A stretch of DNA of 64,000 nt, from contig JANQQK010000069.1 in assembly GCA_028289375.1 (NCBI GenBank), positions 104,497-168,496 of the forward strand, read 5' to 3'. Source of the DNA: Phycisphaerae bacterium. Lineage in GTDB: Bacteria; Planctomycetota; Phycisphaerae; UBA1845. Shown here piece by piece: positions 17,359 through 26,341 of this stretch (the first letter of the stretch is position 1; the number at the start of each line of letters is the position of its first letter). The position numbers were made by a program, and so were the translations under genes. Under the pieces are notes generated by a model. That model worked only from the letters and a program-made list of their open reading frames with translations, made no database searches and had not been told where the DNA came from.

Positions 17359-17973
17359 ATGATCAAGCGCGTCGTTCTGCCCGTCGTCGTCATCCTCGCC
17401 GTCGGCTCGCTCATGGGCATGGGCTTCAACAGCGCCCGCGCCAAGAACCGCATCAACATGCGCAGGAACTACTTTGCCGTCGCGGCAACCGCGTCGCCCA
17501 AGGCGTCCACGTCCGAATCGACCGACGCGTCGGATGGCTCGACAAGCTCCGCATTGGATGGCCCTTCACAGGAATCGACCGACACCCCGAAGGAAGGCAA
17601 GACACTCAACCACCCCTTCACACCGGTCACGCTGGATGAGGTGGTCGATTTGTATCTGAGCGACGGGTATCAGACCGGCGATGTGGTCTTCATCGATGCA
17701 CGCAGCGAGGAGAACTTCGCGCAGGAGCACATCATCGGCTCCTTCAACATCGACAACTACAACGCCGACGACATGTACGCCGAATACGAGCAGTATGTTC
17801 TGGCGGCCAACACGATTGTCGTGTACTGCGGTGGCGGCGATTGTGAAGACAGTATTTTCCTTTCGACGTACCTGACGAACCGCGGCGTCTCCATGGACAC
17901 GATCAGACTTTTTGAAGGCGGAATGAAGGCATGGCTGAACGACAATCTGGAAGTGGAGCAGGCGTCGCCGTAG
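17359..17973 (+). CDS. Membrane-anchored rhodanese-domain protein
   Basis: 204 residues from the ATG at 17359. An N-terminal hydrophobic segment (about 4-24) serves as membrane anchor or signal, a Ser/Thr/Asp-rich linker runs to about 85, and a rhodanese domain follows (about 92-200: VVFIDARSEENFAQEHIIGS, then the active-site loop VVYCGGGDCEDS with Cys157). Rhodaneses carry sulfur or act in thiol redox reactions, here probably outside the cytoplasm. The last 43 bases overlap the start of the following DoxX gene, which suggests tight coupling. Confidence 0.82.
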   Translation: MIKRVVLPVVVILAVGSLMGMGFNSARAKNRINMRRNYFAVAATASPKASTSESTDASDGSTSSALDGPSQESTDTPKEGKTLNHPFTPVTLDEVVDLYLSDGYQTGDVVFIDARSEENFAQEHIIGSFNIDNYNADDMYAEYEQYVLAANTIVVYCGGGDCEDSIFLSTYLTNRGVSMDTIRLFEGGMKAWLNDNLEVEQASP

Positions 17974-18479
17974 CGACCCCGACCGTCCCGTCTCCATCGC
18001 TGATCCGGCGGCTGGACCAGACGCACGTGCCGATGCTGTTGGCAAGGCTCGTCGTGGGCGGCGTCTTTCTGTACCTTGCTTTCCAGAAACTCGGAGACCC
18101 GATTCTCTTCCTCAAGAACATCCGTGAATACCACCTGCTGCCCGAATCGCCGCCGATCTTCATTAACCTGACCGCCGTCGCCCTGCCGTGGATCGAGATC
18201 GTCTGTGGCGTCCTGCTGATCATCGGCCTCTGGATTCGACCGGCCGCGCTGATCGTGCTCGGCATGTTGCTCGCCTTTACACCGGCCATCCTCTTCCGCG
18301 CCATCGATGTGTACACCACCCAGCAGATCGCATTCTGTGCGATTGCGTTCGACTGTGGCTGCGGCACGGGTGCAATCAACATCTGCAAGAAAATCGCCGA
18401 GAACGGATCTCTGATCCTTCTGTCACTCGTGGGTGTCCTGTCTCATTCACGCCGCTTCGCGATCGATCGCGCACCCTGA
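17931..18479 (+). CDS. DoxX/MauE-family membrane protein
   Basis: 182 residues with four membrane helices (about 33-52, 78-98, 102-121, 152-170) and the DoxX-like helix-1 pattern LLARLVVGGVFLYLAFQKL. A cysteine cluster at the start of the last loop (FDCGCGTGAINICKK) resembles the redox-active Cys motif of MauE-like DoxX proteins. The family takes part in thiol or quinone redox reactions at the membrane. It starts inside the rhodanese gene, where an AAGGCGGAATGAAGGC run can serve as RBS, so the pair probably forms one sulfur/thiol module. Confidence 0.82.
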   Translation: MAERQSGSGAGVAVATPTVPSPSLIRRLDQTHVPMLLARLVVGGVFLYLAFQKLGDPILFLKNIREYHLLPESPPIFINLTAVALPWIEIVCGVLLIIGLWIRPAALIVLGMLLAFTPAILFRAIDVYTTQQIAFCAIAFDCGCGTGAINICKKIAENGSLILLSLVGVLSHSRRFAIDRAP

Positions 18480-18563
18480 CGTCCCGCGCCCGACCTGCTA
18501 CAATGCTTCGCCCATCGCGGAAGCGCATCCGCGAACGGTGTGGAGCATGCAGAAAGGCGTACG

Positions 18564-19745
18564 ATGAAACTCTCCCGACTCGTCCAGTCGATTTCGGAAT
18601 CCCCCACGCTCGCCGTCTCCGCGCTCGCAGCGAAAATGCGGGCCGACGGCAAGGACGTGATCGGTTTCGGTGCCGGCGAACCGGACTTCGGCACACCGCA
18701 GCACATCATCGACGCCGCCGCAGCCGCCATGAACAACGGCGCCACCAAGTACCCCAAGCCATCATCGGGGATCCCTGAGCTTAAGTCCGCCATCCAAGAC
18801 AAACTCAAACGCGAGAACAACCTCGAACACGACACGGACGACATCACCGTGACTGTCGGCGGCAAGATGGCTTGCAATTTGCTCATCAAGACGCTGATCG
18901 ATCCCGGCGACGAGGTCATCATTCCGGTCCCCTACTGGGTCAGCTACCCCGAGTTCGTGCGGCTCGCGGGCGGCACACCCGTCTTCGTTCAAGGCTCAGA
19001 AGCGAATGGACTGTGCGTCACGGCGGATCAGATTCGCGCGGCCATCACCGACCGCACACGTGTTCTGATGCTCAACTATCCGAGCAACCCCGGCGGACAC
19101 ATGTACCATCCCGACCTGGTCCGATCGATCGCCGACGCCGTCGCGGGTACCAATGTCACGGTCATCGCCGATGAGATCTACGATCGTCTTGTCCTCGATG
19201 GCACCGAGTTTCTCAGCTTCGCCGCCGCCAGCGATGACGCCTACGCTAGGACGATCACCGTCAACAGCGCCTCCAAGACATACAGCATGACCGGGTGGCG
19301 AATCGGATTCGTCGCCGGCAATCGTGATGTCGTCAAGGGTGTCGCCAAGCTCGATTCACAAGCCTCCAGCGGCGCGGCCACCTTCGCCCAACACGCCTAC
19401 GCCGCCGCGCTCAACGGCGATCAGTCGTGCGTTGACGAAATGCGCACCGCTTTTATCGAACGTGCCGCCTGCATGCATGAACGGCTCAACGCCATCCGCG
19501 GTGTCCACTGTCTCAAGCCAGCCGGTGCGTTCTATGCCTTTCCAAATGTGGGCGGAACATACGAACGACTTGGCGTCTCCGGCAGCACGGACTTCTCGCA
19601 GAAGCTGTTGGCCGAGGCGAACGTTGCCGTCGTCCCCGGCGTCGCATTCGGCATGGACGACCACGTCCGCTTTTCATTCGCAACGTCCATGGACAACATC
19701 GACACCGGCCTCGAACGCGTCCGCGCCTTCGTCGAGAAGCACTAG
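18564..19745 (+). CDS. Aspartate/aromatic aminotransferase, class I
   Basis: 393 residues of the PLP-dependent fold type I. The opening LVQSISESPTLAVSALAAKM and GAGEPDFGTPQHI are typical of the aspartate aminotransferase Ib group. The PLP Lys is K238 in SASKTYSMTGWRIGF, Asp in VIADEIYDRL binds the pyridine nitrogen, and a terminal Arg in HVRFSFA binds the substrate carboxylate. It would transfer amino groups between aspartate and 2-oxoglutarate, linking the TCA cycle to amino acid synthesis. The ATG is preceded by GAAAGGCG. It lies alone between the DoxX gene and a secreted protein gene. Confidence 0.9.
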   Translation: MKLSRLVQSISESPTLAVSALAAKMRADGKDVIGFGAGEPDFGTPQHIIDAAAAAMNNGATKYPKPSSGIPELKSAIQDKLKRENNLEHDTDDITVTVGGKMACNLLIKTLIDPGDEVIIPVPYWVSYPEFVRLAGGTPVFVQGSEANGLCVTADQIRAAITDRTRVLMLNYPSNPGGHMYHPDLVRSIADAVAGTNVTVIADEIYDRLVLDGTEFLSFAAASDDAYARTITVNSASKTYSMTGWRIGFVAGNRDVVKGVAKLDSQASSGAATFAQHAYAAALNGDQSCVDEMRTAFIERAACMHERLNAIRGVHCLKPAGAFYAFPNVGGTYERLGVSGSTDFSQKLLAEANVAVVPGVAFGMDDHVRFSFATSMDNIDTGLERVRAFVEKH

Positions 19746-19896
19746 CGTCCGATTCAACAAACTCCTTCCGATAACGCTGAAACAACGGCGGACCTCCTGC
19801 GCTCGTCGGCACAGACGACTTGCCTTTCGCATGTTGGCATGCATAGGATCAGCGTCCAACAAATGGGTGCATATCTGAAGCCCAGGGGGAAGAAGG

Positions 19897-20676
19897 ATGA
19901 AGAGGGAAATGACCACGCGCGCACTGTGCGCGACTGCGATTATTGCAGCATCGACGTCACTGGTTCAGGCCGATCTGACGCCGATCGATCGTCGGGCCAC
20001 GCACGTTGACGTCTTCAACGCGCTGTACGGTCCGGAATTCACCGCGATCAGAGCGGTAGACGGAAACATCGCGTTCGACAACGGGTCCATCACGGCAACG
20101 CGTGTCGACACGATCGGTGAAGGAAGTCGCGTCCACGCTTTTCGCAACAACGCCATCATCTCAAACCGATTCGGAGAATCGACCAACTGGGACAATGCCC
20201 AACTAACTGTCGTCGCACCGATGACACTCGATGGCTGGGACCGACAATTCGCTTACTACGATGACGATGGTTACGCACCGCTGTTCACCGCGGAGACCAA
20301 CGATCGTATCTTGTTCGATGACGTCCACGCAGCCGACATCGACCTGCACGACCAATCCTTCGCCTGGATTCGCAGCAGCCTGACGAACACGTCTCCGCAG
20401 AGCAGCCACGCATGGTCATCCCGCCTCACTGTCGACGTCATGCAGCCCGAAGAAATCGCCACGTATCAGGTGCACGGGCTGGATCGTCCCGGCAATGTCT
20501 GGCTTCTGCTTTGGGGCGACTTTGATCCGGCGATGCCAGATTTCGGCAACGACTTTGATGACACCGGAAGCAACGACATCGGCAACGCGGTACTTCCCGT
20601 GCCGGGCGCCGCATTGCTCAGCGCTCTGGGTTTTGCCTTCGCCACGCGCGTTCGACCACGTCGACGCCTCGATTAG
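19897..20676 (+). CDS. Secreted protein with PEP-CTERM-like (VPGA) tail
   Basis: 259 residues; a second in-frame ATG at 19909 could be the start, and a GGGGGAAGAAGG lies just before the first. A signal peptide ends near VQAD. The mature protein is beta-rich with many Asp/Asn, without a domain I can name. The C-terminus is LPVPGAALLSALGFAFATRV followed by RPRRR: a V-P-x-P-type motif without the Glu of VPEP, a hydrophobic helix and a basic end. This is the same variant seen at 56762 and 57799, so it is probably handled by the same sorting route. A strong terminator follows. Confidence 0.75.
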   Translation: MKREMTTRALCATAIIAASTSLVQADLTPIDRRATHVDVFNALYGPEFTAIRAVDGNIAFDNGSITATRVDTIGEGSRVHAFRNNAIISNRFGESTNWDNAQLTVVAPMTLDGWDRQFAYYDDDGYAPLFTAETNDRILFDDVHAADIDLHDQSFAWIRSSLTNTSPQSSHAWSSRLTVDVMQPEEIATYQVHGLDRPGNVWLLLWGDFDPAMPDFGNDFDDTGSNDIGNAVLPVPGAALLSALGFAFATRVRPRRRLD

Positions 20677-20703
20677 GCGGCGACCCTGCACAAGAAATCT
20701 CCC

Positions 20704-20749
20704 AGGCCTGTCGTGCGTCACCCCAGTACGCGCGGCAGGCCTTTATCTT
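20704..20749 (+). terminator. Intrinsic terminator
   Basis: A 14-bp stem with two G-U pairs (20704-20717 with 20729-20742) and an 11-base loop is followed by TTATCTTTG. It closes the transcript of the secreted protein gene at 19897-20676. Confidence 0.8.
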
Positions 20750-20764
20750 TGAAACGCGCCGAAA

Positions 20765-20986
20765 TCAAAAGGTCCGACTGAACAGGCCGAAGAAGGAAGA
20801 GACCAGCACGACCGTTCCGGTTGAGACGAGCAGCAGGGACAGCAACTCACCAAGCGGTGCCCACGGGTCCGACCGTCCCGCTTCGCTTTCAGGTACGACC
20901 GATTCGCGCACTCGGCATCCGCACTGGGGGCAGAATGCCGCCTCAGCGGGCAACTCAGATCGGCAAATGGGTGAAGGGCACAACAT
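20765..20986 (-). CDS. Small zinc-ribbon membrane protein
   Basis: 73 residues from the ATG at 20986, preceded by AAGGGTGG. The N-terminus holds four spaced cysteines in the pattern CPSPIC...FCPQCGC (3-24), a zinc-ribbon-like knuckle pair. After a Glu/Ser/Pro-rich linker, one membrane helix (about 48-66) ends the protein. Short zinc-ribbon plus membrane-helix proteins are frequent in planctomycetes and have no assigned function. It converges with the secreted protein gene on the plus strand. Confidence 0.6.
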   Translation of the reverse strand: MLCPSPICRSELPAEAAFCPQCGCRVRESVVPESEAGRSDPWAPLGELLSLLLVSTGTVVLVSSFFGLFSRTF

Positions 20987-21174
20987 GATCCACCCTTGGA
21001 TTCTATCCATCCCAGCCGGCGACGGTGCACCGAAATACACGTCAACGCACCCCGATCCCGCCTCTTGAAGCCTTGCTGAATACCACTCCCCCCAAAGAAC
21101 CTGCAAGATCCCCACACGCCGCGACATCCTGAAGGTAGAGCTACCGTTCGAAAAGCAACCCAAAGGAGATTGAA

Positions 21175-21780
21175 ATGAACACGAGGGGTCGTTTGTTTTT
21201 GATTGTCGCCGCAACAATTCCGTCGATCGCGTCGGCACAGATCATCGACATTGATTTCGCCGGCAACGCGGGCAGCGGGTTACTGCCCGGCAATGAGATC
21301 GGCGCGAACACACCGATCGCACCCGGAGCACCATCCTCGACCGCCATCGGCGGCGAGACAGGTGCAGGTCTCATATACAACACCACGACGAACGAACTCG
21401 ACTTTGACTTCGAGTTCAGCGGACTCTCCGGCGGACTGTTCGACGCCGCATCCGGCATCCACTTTCACACGGCCTCGCCCGGAACCGACCCGTTCAACGA
21501 GACTGGCGGGATCACGTTCAATCTGAACTCCGGCACTGATCCCAACGTCCTGCTGACCACGCCGCTGATCGCCATTGGTGCCACATCCGGCAATGTCGCC
21601 GGCACGGCCACGCTCAGCGACGCGCAGGAAGCGGACCTGTTGGCCGGCAATCTCTACCTCAACATCCACAGCGGCACGTTCAATGGTGGCGAACTGCGCG
21701 CGAACCTCGTCCCGGAACCTGCAACAGCCAGCCTGCTGCTCGTTGCGGGCGTTGCAGCGTTGCGCCGACGTTGTCGGTAA
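21175..21780 (+). CDS. Secreted CHRD-domain protein with PEP-CTERM
   Basis: 201 residues; the ATG has AAAGGAG seven bases upstream. Signal peptide 1-21 (ending IASAQ), then a CHRD domain recognisable from SGLSGGLFDAASGIHFH and the closing LYLNIHSGTFNGGELRANL, the hallmark of this beta-sandwich domain first described in chordin. The C-terminus is VPEPATASLLLVAGVAAL followed by RRRCR, a canonical PEP-CTERM. It is likely exported and surface-anchored or matrix-associated; bacterial CHRD proteins have no known activity. A strong terminator follows. Confidence 0.88.
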   Translation: MNTRGRLFLIVAATIPSIASAQIIDIDFAGNAGSGLLPGNEIGANTPIAPGAPSSTAIGGETGAGLIYNTTTNELDFDFEFSGLSGGLFDAASGIHFHTASPGTDPFNETGGITFNLNSGTDPNVLLTTPLIAIGATSGNVAGTATLSDAQEADLLAGNLYLNIHSGTFNGGELRANLVPEPATASLLLVAGVAALRRRCR

Positions 21781-21808
21781 CGTTCCAGCACACCATCTCG
21801 TGCACACA

Positions 21809-21846
21809 GACCCGCAGGGATATGGCCCTGCGGGTCGCTCTTTTAG
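21809..21846 (+). terminator. Intrinsic terminator after the CHRD gene
   Basis: A perfect 11-bp stem (21809-21819 with 21826-21836) with a 6-base loop is followed by GCTCTTTTAG. It lies 28 bases after the stop. Confidence 0.88.
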
Positions 21847-22040
21847 CGCAACATGGTGTTCATCGGTGTCCGCATTTCTCCAACAGACACCGATAATCAC
21901 CGCGCGCCGCACCGAGGCAAGACAAACCCGCTTTTTTCTCAAGCCGCCCGGCGATTGTGGTTTTGCATTCCCAGGAGCGAATCGTAGTTTTCAAAGCGTA
22001 TCAGCGGCGGGCATCCAATCCCGCCCGCGTGGAGCCATCG

Positions 22041-22550
22041 ATGAAGAACAGTGTGCCATTGCCCAGACGTGCCAAGGCGCCAACCAACCCCATGAAGGCG
22101 CCGACAAACTCGATTGTCGTTCGAAACAAACCTGGCAAGGAAATGGTTCGAAATGCAAAACAGATTGCCCAGCAGGTCCATCGCACACGTGCCATGGCCG
22201 TGCTCAAAGATGATCCGACCGCACAGTGGCTGGCCAACAAACCAGACATTCTCGATGAGCTGGGCCGTATCGACAGTGACCATGCCCTCAAGGTCATTGC
22301 ACGGCGAATCTGCCAACTTAAACCAACGTCACACCAAGCCATCGAGATGATCCGGCGTCATCGCGAGTTCAACCGACTCGCCGATGAAATCGTGCTGTCC
22401 ATTGAGAAATACGTCGAACGCAACCCGAGCACCACCCGCGCCGAAATCCTCGAAGCCATCGACACCGTCAAAGGCGTACTCGGTAGGTTCAATGTACAGG
22501 AAGCAGGAAGTCATCAATTCCTGCGCAAGCAGACACCGTCGCCAACGTAA
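22041..22550 (+). CDS. Unknown helical basic protein
   Basis: 169 residues from the ATG at 22041, which has GGAG seven bases upstream; the frame is open further upstream but that part is not protein-like. The first 40 residues are basic and Pro/Lys-rich, and the rest is helical (AKQIAQQVHRTRAMAVLKDD, HALKVIARRICQLK, HQAIEMIRRHREFNRLADEI). There is no signal peptide or membrane helix. I recognise no family; a nucleic-acid-associated role is possible from composition only. It converges with the E1 gene 19 bases away. Confidence 0.6.
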   Translation: MKNSVPLPRRAKAPTNPMKAPTNSIVVRNKPGKEMVRNAKQIAQQVHRTRAMAVLKDDPTAQWLANKPDILDELGRIDSDHALKVIARRICQLKPTSHQAIEMIRRHREFNRLADEIVLSIEKYVERNPSTTRAEILEAIDTVKGVLGRFNVQEAGSHQFLRKQTPSPT

Positions 22551-22569
22551 GCACAGCGAGCGACCTCAC

Positions 22570-24834
22570 CTACCGTGAGCCGGCCACGGACGCCGCCTGA
22601 CGGCGTTCCAGCAGTCGCATCACGCCGCTGACGATATCCGGCTCCGTCGGCATGACCAACCTGGCAGCAGGCCCCAACGGCACATACGTATCATGACCCG
22701 CCACGCGCGTCACCGGCGGCACCGGATCACACTGCTCGGCCAATACCGTCACAATTGCCTCGCCCACGCCACCCGTCCGACGACCTTCATCAACCACCAG
22801 GCACGCCCCGCACGCCGACGCCTGCTCCACGATGGCTTGCTCATTCAGCGGATTCAGCCAGCGCAAATCCACCACGCGTGCGTTCACGCCATGCTCGCGC
22901 TGCAACTCCGCCGCCGCCCGAAGTGAGAAATACACGCCATTGGCATACGTGATAATGCACACGTCCGTCGCGTCCCCGTGATAAACACGTGGTGCCCCGA
23001 TCTCCGCAGCCTGCCCCGGTGGCGGATATTCGGTCGTCCAGCCACCATCCCCCTCTTCGTACAAGTCCCGCGTCATGTACAACGCGATCGGTTCAAGATA
23101 GGCCACGACCCGACCGCTAACCCGTGCCAACGCCGTCGCCGAACGGATCAGTTCCACCGCATCATCACCGCGTGACGGCGCGATCACGATCAGACTCGGA
23201 ATATCCCGCAACGCCGCGATCGAGTTGTCATTGTGAAAGTGGCCGCCGAATCCCTTCTGATACCCAAACGAGCCGACACGCACGACCATCGGATTTCGGA
23301 ATTGGTTCTGCGAGAAGAATTGCAACGAACAGGCTTCCCCGCGAATCTGATCCTCGGCGTTGTGGTAATACGCGAGGTATTGCAGTTCCGGAAACGGCAG
23401 CATTCCCAGCAGACCGAATCCCTGTGCCAACCCGAGAATCGACGTCTCATCCAACAGCGTATTGAACACCCGACCGTTGCCAAACGCCCGGAACAACTCC
23501 TTGGTCACACCATAGACGCCGCCCTTCTGCGCCACATCCTCCCCGAACACCACCATGTCGCCATACCGCGCCATCAGGTCATACATAGCACGGTTGATCT
23601 GCTTGGCCATGTGCTCGGGCGGAAGCTTCTCCGGCAGCGCATCCGCCCCACCGAACGCCTTGACCCGCCCGTCCTCCGAAGCGCTCCCACGAGCTTCGGC
23701 CATCACAGCCGCCTCATCCAGCGGTGCGAGCGGCTCCATCGTCTCCACGGCTGACGTCAGCTTTGGCCGGCTGACCGCATATTCCGCATGGTCGCGACAG
23801 CGCTGACGCACATCCTCATACATCGCGACGACTTCTTCCGGCGTCATCAATCCGAACGACATGACGCGCCGCGCCGTCGCCAGCACCGGATCCTTCGCCT
23901 CCGCCGCTTCGACGATTCTCTGCGCGTGATACGCCAACTCCACATCCGTCCCCGCATGCCCCAGAAGTCGCACAACCTTCAAATGCAGAAACACCGGCAC
24001 GCGCTTTTCGCGACACAACGTCACCGCCCGACTGGCCGCCGCGAACGCCGATACGACATCAAGCCCGTCCGCATCGATATACCGAATCGCCGGCCGATCA
24101 CCGTAATTCGTCGCGATCCAACCGTCGGCTGTGTGCACCGAAATGCCGATCCCATTGTCCTCGCACACAAACAGAATCGGCAACGGCAATCGCTGGTACG
24201 CCGCATAGCTGGCCATGTTGAATGCACTCTGCGCCGTCGCATGATTCGTCGTCGCATCCCCGAAGTTGCACACGACAATGCTGTCCTTCGGCACCGGCAG
24301 ATCAACGCCCAGCTTCACGCCACGCTGCAACGCCATCGCCGTCCCGACCGCCTTGGGCAGATGACTCGCGATCGTGCTCGTCTGCGGAGGTACCCACATC
24401 GGCTTCGAGCCCCACACCTTGTGACGCCCACCGGCGATCGGCTCTTCCGCACACGCCACCTGCGACAGCACCGTGTCACGAATCATGTCGATCCCCGGCA
24501 CCTTCCGCGAACGCTCCGCCATGAACCCCCCGCTGCGGTAGTGCAGAAACGCCGGATCGGTATGCCGCGTCACACGCCCCACGGCTGCATTGCCCTCATG
24601 CCCGCTGCTGCCGATCGTATAGAACGACTTCTGTTCGGTCCGAAGCTCGCGCGCGATCAAATCGAGATGACGCGACACCACCATCGATTCAAACAGCTCG
24701 ATCACATCCTGCCCGGTCAGCGACGACACCCCGTCGACGGCTTCATCGCGACCGACGCGCCCCGCGACTGGACCGTCCCAATGTCGGACCGCATGCGTGA
24801 AATTCTTGTCAACAACCTCCGCCCGATTGAACAT
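22570..24834 (-). CDS. 2-oxoacid dehydrogenase E1, fused alpha and beta subunits
   Basis: 754 residues from the ATG at 24834 (AAGG six bases upstream). The N-terminal half is an E1 alpha: DVIELFESMVVSRHLD, GHEGNAAVG, and the thiamine-diphosphate/Mg site GDATTNHATAQSAFNMASY. The C-terminal half is an E1 beta: INRAMYDLMARYGDMVVFGEDVAQKGGVYGVT and the transketolase C-terminal domain ending GHDTYVPLGPAARLVMPTEPDIV-like (VPLGPA). It decarboxylates a branched-chain 2-oxoacid, pyruvate or acetoin and passes the acyl group to an E2 lipoyl protein. The fused form is usual for branched-chain-type E1 in some phyla. No E2 or E3 gene is in the window, so the substrate is open; the acyl-CoA dehydrogenase upstream fits amino acid breakdown. 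Confidence 0.88.
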   Translation of the reverse strand: MFNRAEVVDKNFTHAVRHWDGPVAGRVGRDEAVDGVSSLTGQDVIELFESMVVSRHLDLIARELRTEQKSFYTIGSSGHEGNAAVGRVTRHTDPAFLHYRSGGFMAERSRKVPGIDMIRDTVLSQVACAEEPIAGGRHKVWGSKPMWVPPQTSTIASHLPKAVGTAMALQRGVKLGVDLPVPKDSIVVCNFGDATTNHATAQSAFNMASYAAYQRLPLPILFVCEDNGIGISVHTADGWIATNYGDRPAIRYIDADGLDVVSAFAAASRAVTLCREKRVPVFLHLKVVRLLGHAGTDVELAYHAQRIVEAAEAKDPVLATARRVMSFGLMTPEEVVAMYEDVRQRCRDHAEYAVSRPKLTSAVETMEPLAPLDEAAVMAEARGSASEDGRVKAFGGADALPEKLPPEHMAKQINRAMYDLMARYGDMVVFGEDVAQKGGVYGVTKELFRAFGNGRVFNTLLDETSILGLAQGFGLLGMLPFPELQYLAYYHNAEDQIRGEACSLQFFSQNQFRNPMVVRVGSFGYQKGFGGHFHNDNSIAALRDIPSLIVIAPSRGDDAVELIRSATALARVSGRVVAYLEPIALYMTRDLYEEGDGGWTTEYPPPGQAAEIGAPRVYHGDATDVCIITYANGVYFSLRAAAELQREHGVNARVVDLRWLNPLNEQAIVEQASACGACLVVDEGRRTGGVGEAIVTVLAEQCDPVPPVTRVAGHDTYVPLGPAARLVMPTEPDIVSGVMRLLERRQAASVAGSR

Positions 24835-25010
24835 GGCCAACCTTGCTCCAAACCCTTCAGAATGCTGTATGACGGGCCAATCGCACAGCAGCGACCACCC
24901 TCACGAAACCAATGTCCCCGAACCACCCATCCGCGTCAAACAAACAGCGGCGACGCTGGTCTCACCAACGCCGCCGCCTCGAATGTCATTCTGATGGGGT
25001 CGCAAGCGCG

Positions 25011-26177
25011 TTAGAACGCGGCATGCCCCGTCAGTTCACGGCCCACAATCAACTCGTGGATCGTCTCAGTGCCCTCATACGTGATCACGCTCTCGAGATT
25101 GAGCATGTGGCGGATCGGGCAGCATTCCACGCAGATACCCGACGCACCAAGAAGGTCGCGCGCATCGCGGGCCACGTCCATCGCCGTGCGACAGTTGTTC
25201 CACTTCGCCATCGATACCTGCGTGTGGTGCATCTTCTTGTCGTCTTTCAGACGCCCAAGCTGCAACGCCATCATCTGCCCCAGCGTGATCCGCCGAGACA
25301 TGTCCGACAGACGTCGTTGAACCGTTTGCGTATGCGAGATCGGCTTGCCAAACAGCACGCGCACCTTCGAGTAGTCGAGCGCTTCCTGATAACACGCAAT
25401 CGCAGCCCCGATCACGCCCCAGCAAATCCCGTAACGCGCCTGCGTCAGGCAGCTCAACGGTGCCCCAAGACCCTCCGCTCCCGGCAACCGATTCGCATCC
25501 GGAACGCGAACGTTGTCCAGGAACAGCTCACTCGTAATCGATGCCCGCAGCGACATCTTCCGCTTGATCTCACGCGTCGTGTATCCGGGCATGTCCTTCT
25601 CTACCAGGAATCCACGCACCCCTTCGTCCGTCTCCGCCCAAACGACAGCCACATCGGCAATACAGCCATTGGTAATCCACATCTTCGCACCACTGATCAG
25701 CCAATCACCGCCGTCGCGCTTCGCATGCGTCTTCATCGTCCCCGGATCACTGCCGCCGTCCGGCTCGGTCAGACCGAAGCAGCCAATCTTCTCGCCCCGC
25801 GCCATCGCCGGAAGCCAACGCTGCTTCTGCTCCTCAGTGCCCATCGCATAGATCGGATACATCACCAGGCTGCCCTGCACCGACACGAAACTGCGCAGAC
25901 CACTGTCACCGCGCTCAAGTTCCTGACACACAAGCCCGTAGCACACGTTGTTCAGACCGGCGCAGTCATAGCCCTCGTAGTTGCATCCCAACAGACCCAG
26001 CGACGCAATCTCGGGAATCAGATCCTGCGGGAACCGATGCGATTCAAACGCCTCATCAATCACCGGCAGAACACGGTCATCCACAAACCGTGCCACCGTC
26101 TCCTGCACCTGCCGCTCGTCATCCGTCAGGGAATCCTTCAGGCGGAAAAAATCATAAGGATCAATCGGTTCCATCAT
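25011..26177 (-). CDS. Acyl-CoA dehydrogenase, glutaryl-CoA dehydrogenase type
   Basis: 388 residues. Landmarks are the FAD/substrate segment GCFGLTEPDGGSDPGTMKT, the KMWITNG block, RYGICWGVIGAAIACYQEALDY, and the catalytic Glu in TYEGTETIHELI near residue 370, placed as in glutaryl-CoA dehydrogenase. It would oxidise glutaryl-CoA (with decarboxylation to crotonyl-CoA) or a related acyl-CoA, passing electrons to ETF. The start is one of two adjacent ATGs behind GGAGAGG. It lies upstream of the fused E1 on the same strand with a 176-base gap, so co-transcription is possible: E1-type decarboxylation followed by acyl-CoA oxidation occurs in lysine and branched-chain amino acid breakdown. Confidence 0.88.
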   Translation of the reverse strand: MMEPIDPYDFFRLKDSLTDDERQVQETVARFVDDRVLPVIDEAFESHRFPQDLIPEIASLGLLGCNYEGYDCAGLNNVCYGLVCQELERGDSGLRSFVSVQGSLVMYPIYAMGTEEQKQRWLPAMARGEKIGCFGLTEPDGGSDPGTMKTHAKRDGGDWLISGAKMWITNGCIADVAVVWAETDEGVRGFLVEKDMPGYTTREIKRKMSLRASITSELFLDNVRVPDANRLPGAEGLGAPLSCLTQARYGICWGVIGAAIACYQEALDYSKVRVLFGKPISHTQTVQRRLSDMSRRITLGQMMALQLGRLKDDKKMHHTQVSMAKWNNCRTAMDVARDARDLLGASGICVECCPIRHMLNLESVITYEGTETIHELIVGRELTGHAAF

Positions 26178-26341
26178 CCTCTCCAGACCAGCACGACACC
26201 GCCGTCAAAACCGACAAACAGGTGCCTTTCCAAGGGGTAAGTCTCATCAACACAGTGGATTGTAGGGTCTCCACACGCCCTGACGCAACCGCACAAATCG
26301 AGCACCCTTGTCTTCTTTCGCGATCCGTGCATCCTCTCCGC

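Noticed and set aside
23788..26240. Two long plus-strand frames (over 400 residues each) opposite the E1 and acyl-CoA dehydrogenase genes
   Set aside because: The composition is extremely Arg/His-rich, with no RBS, and the other strand encodes recognised enzymes.
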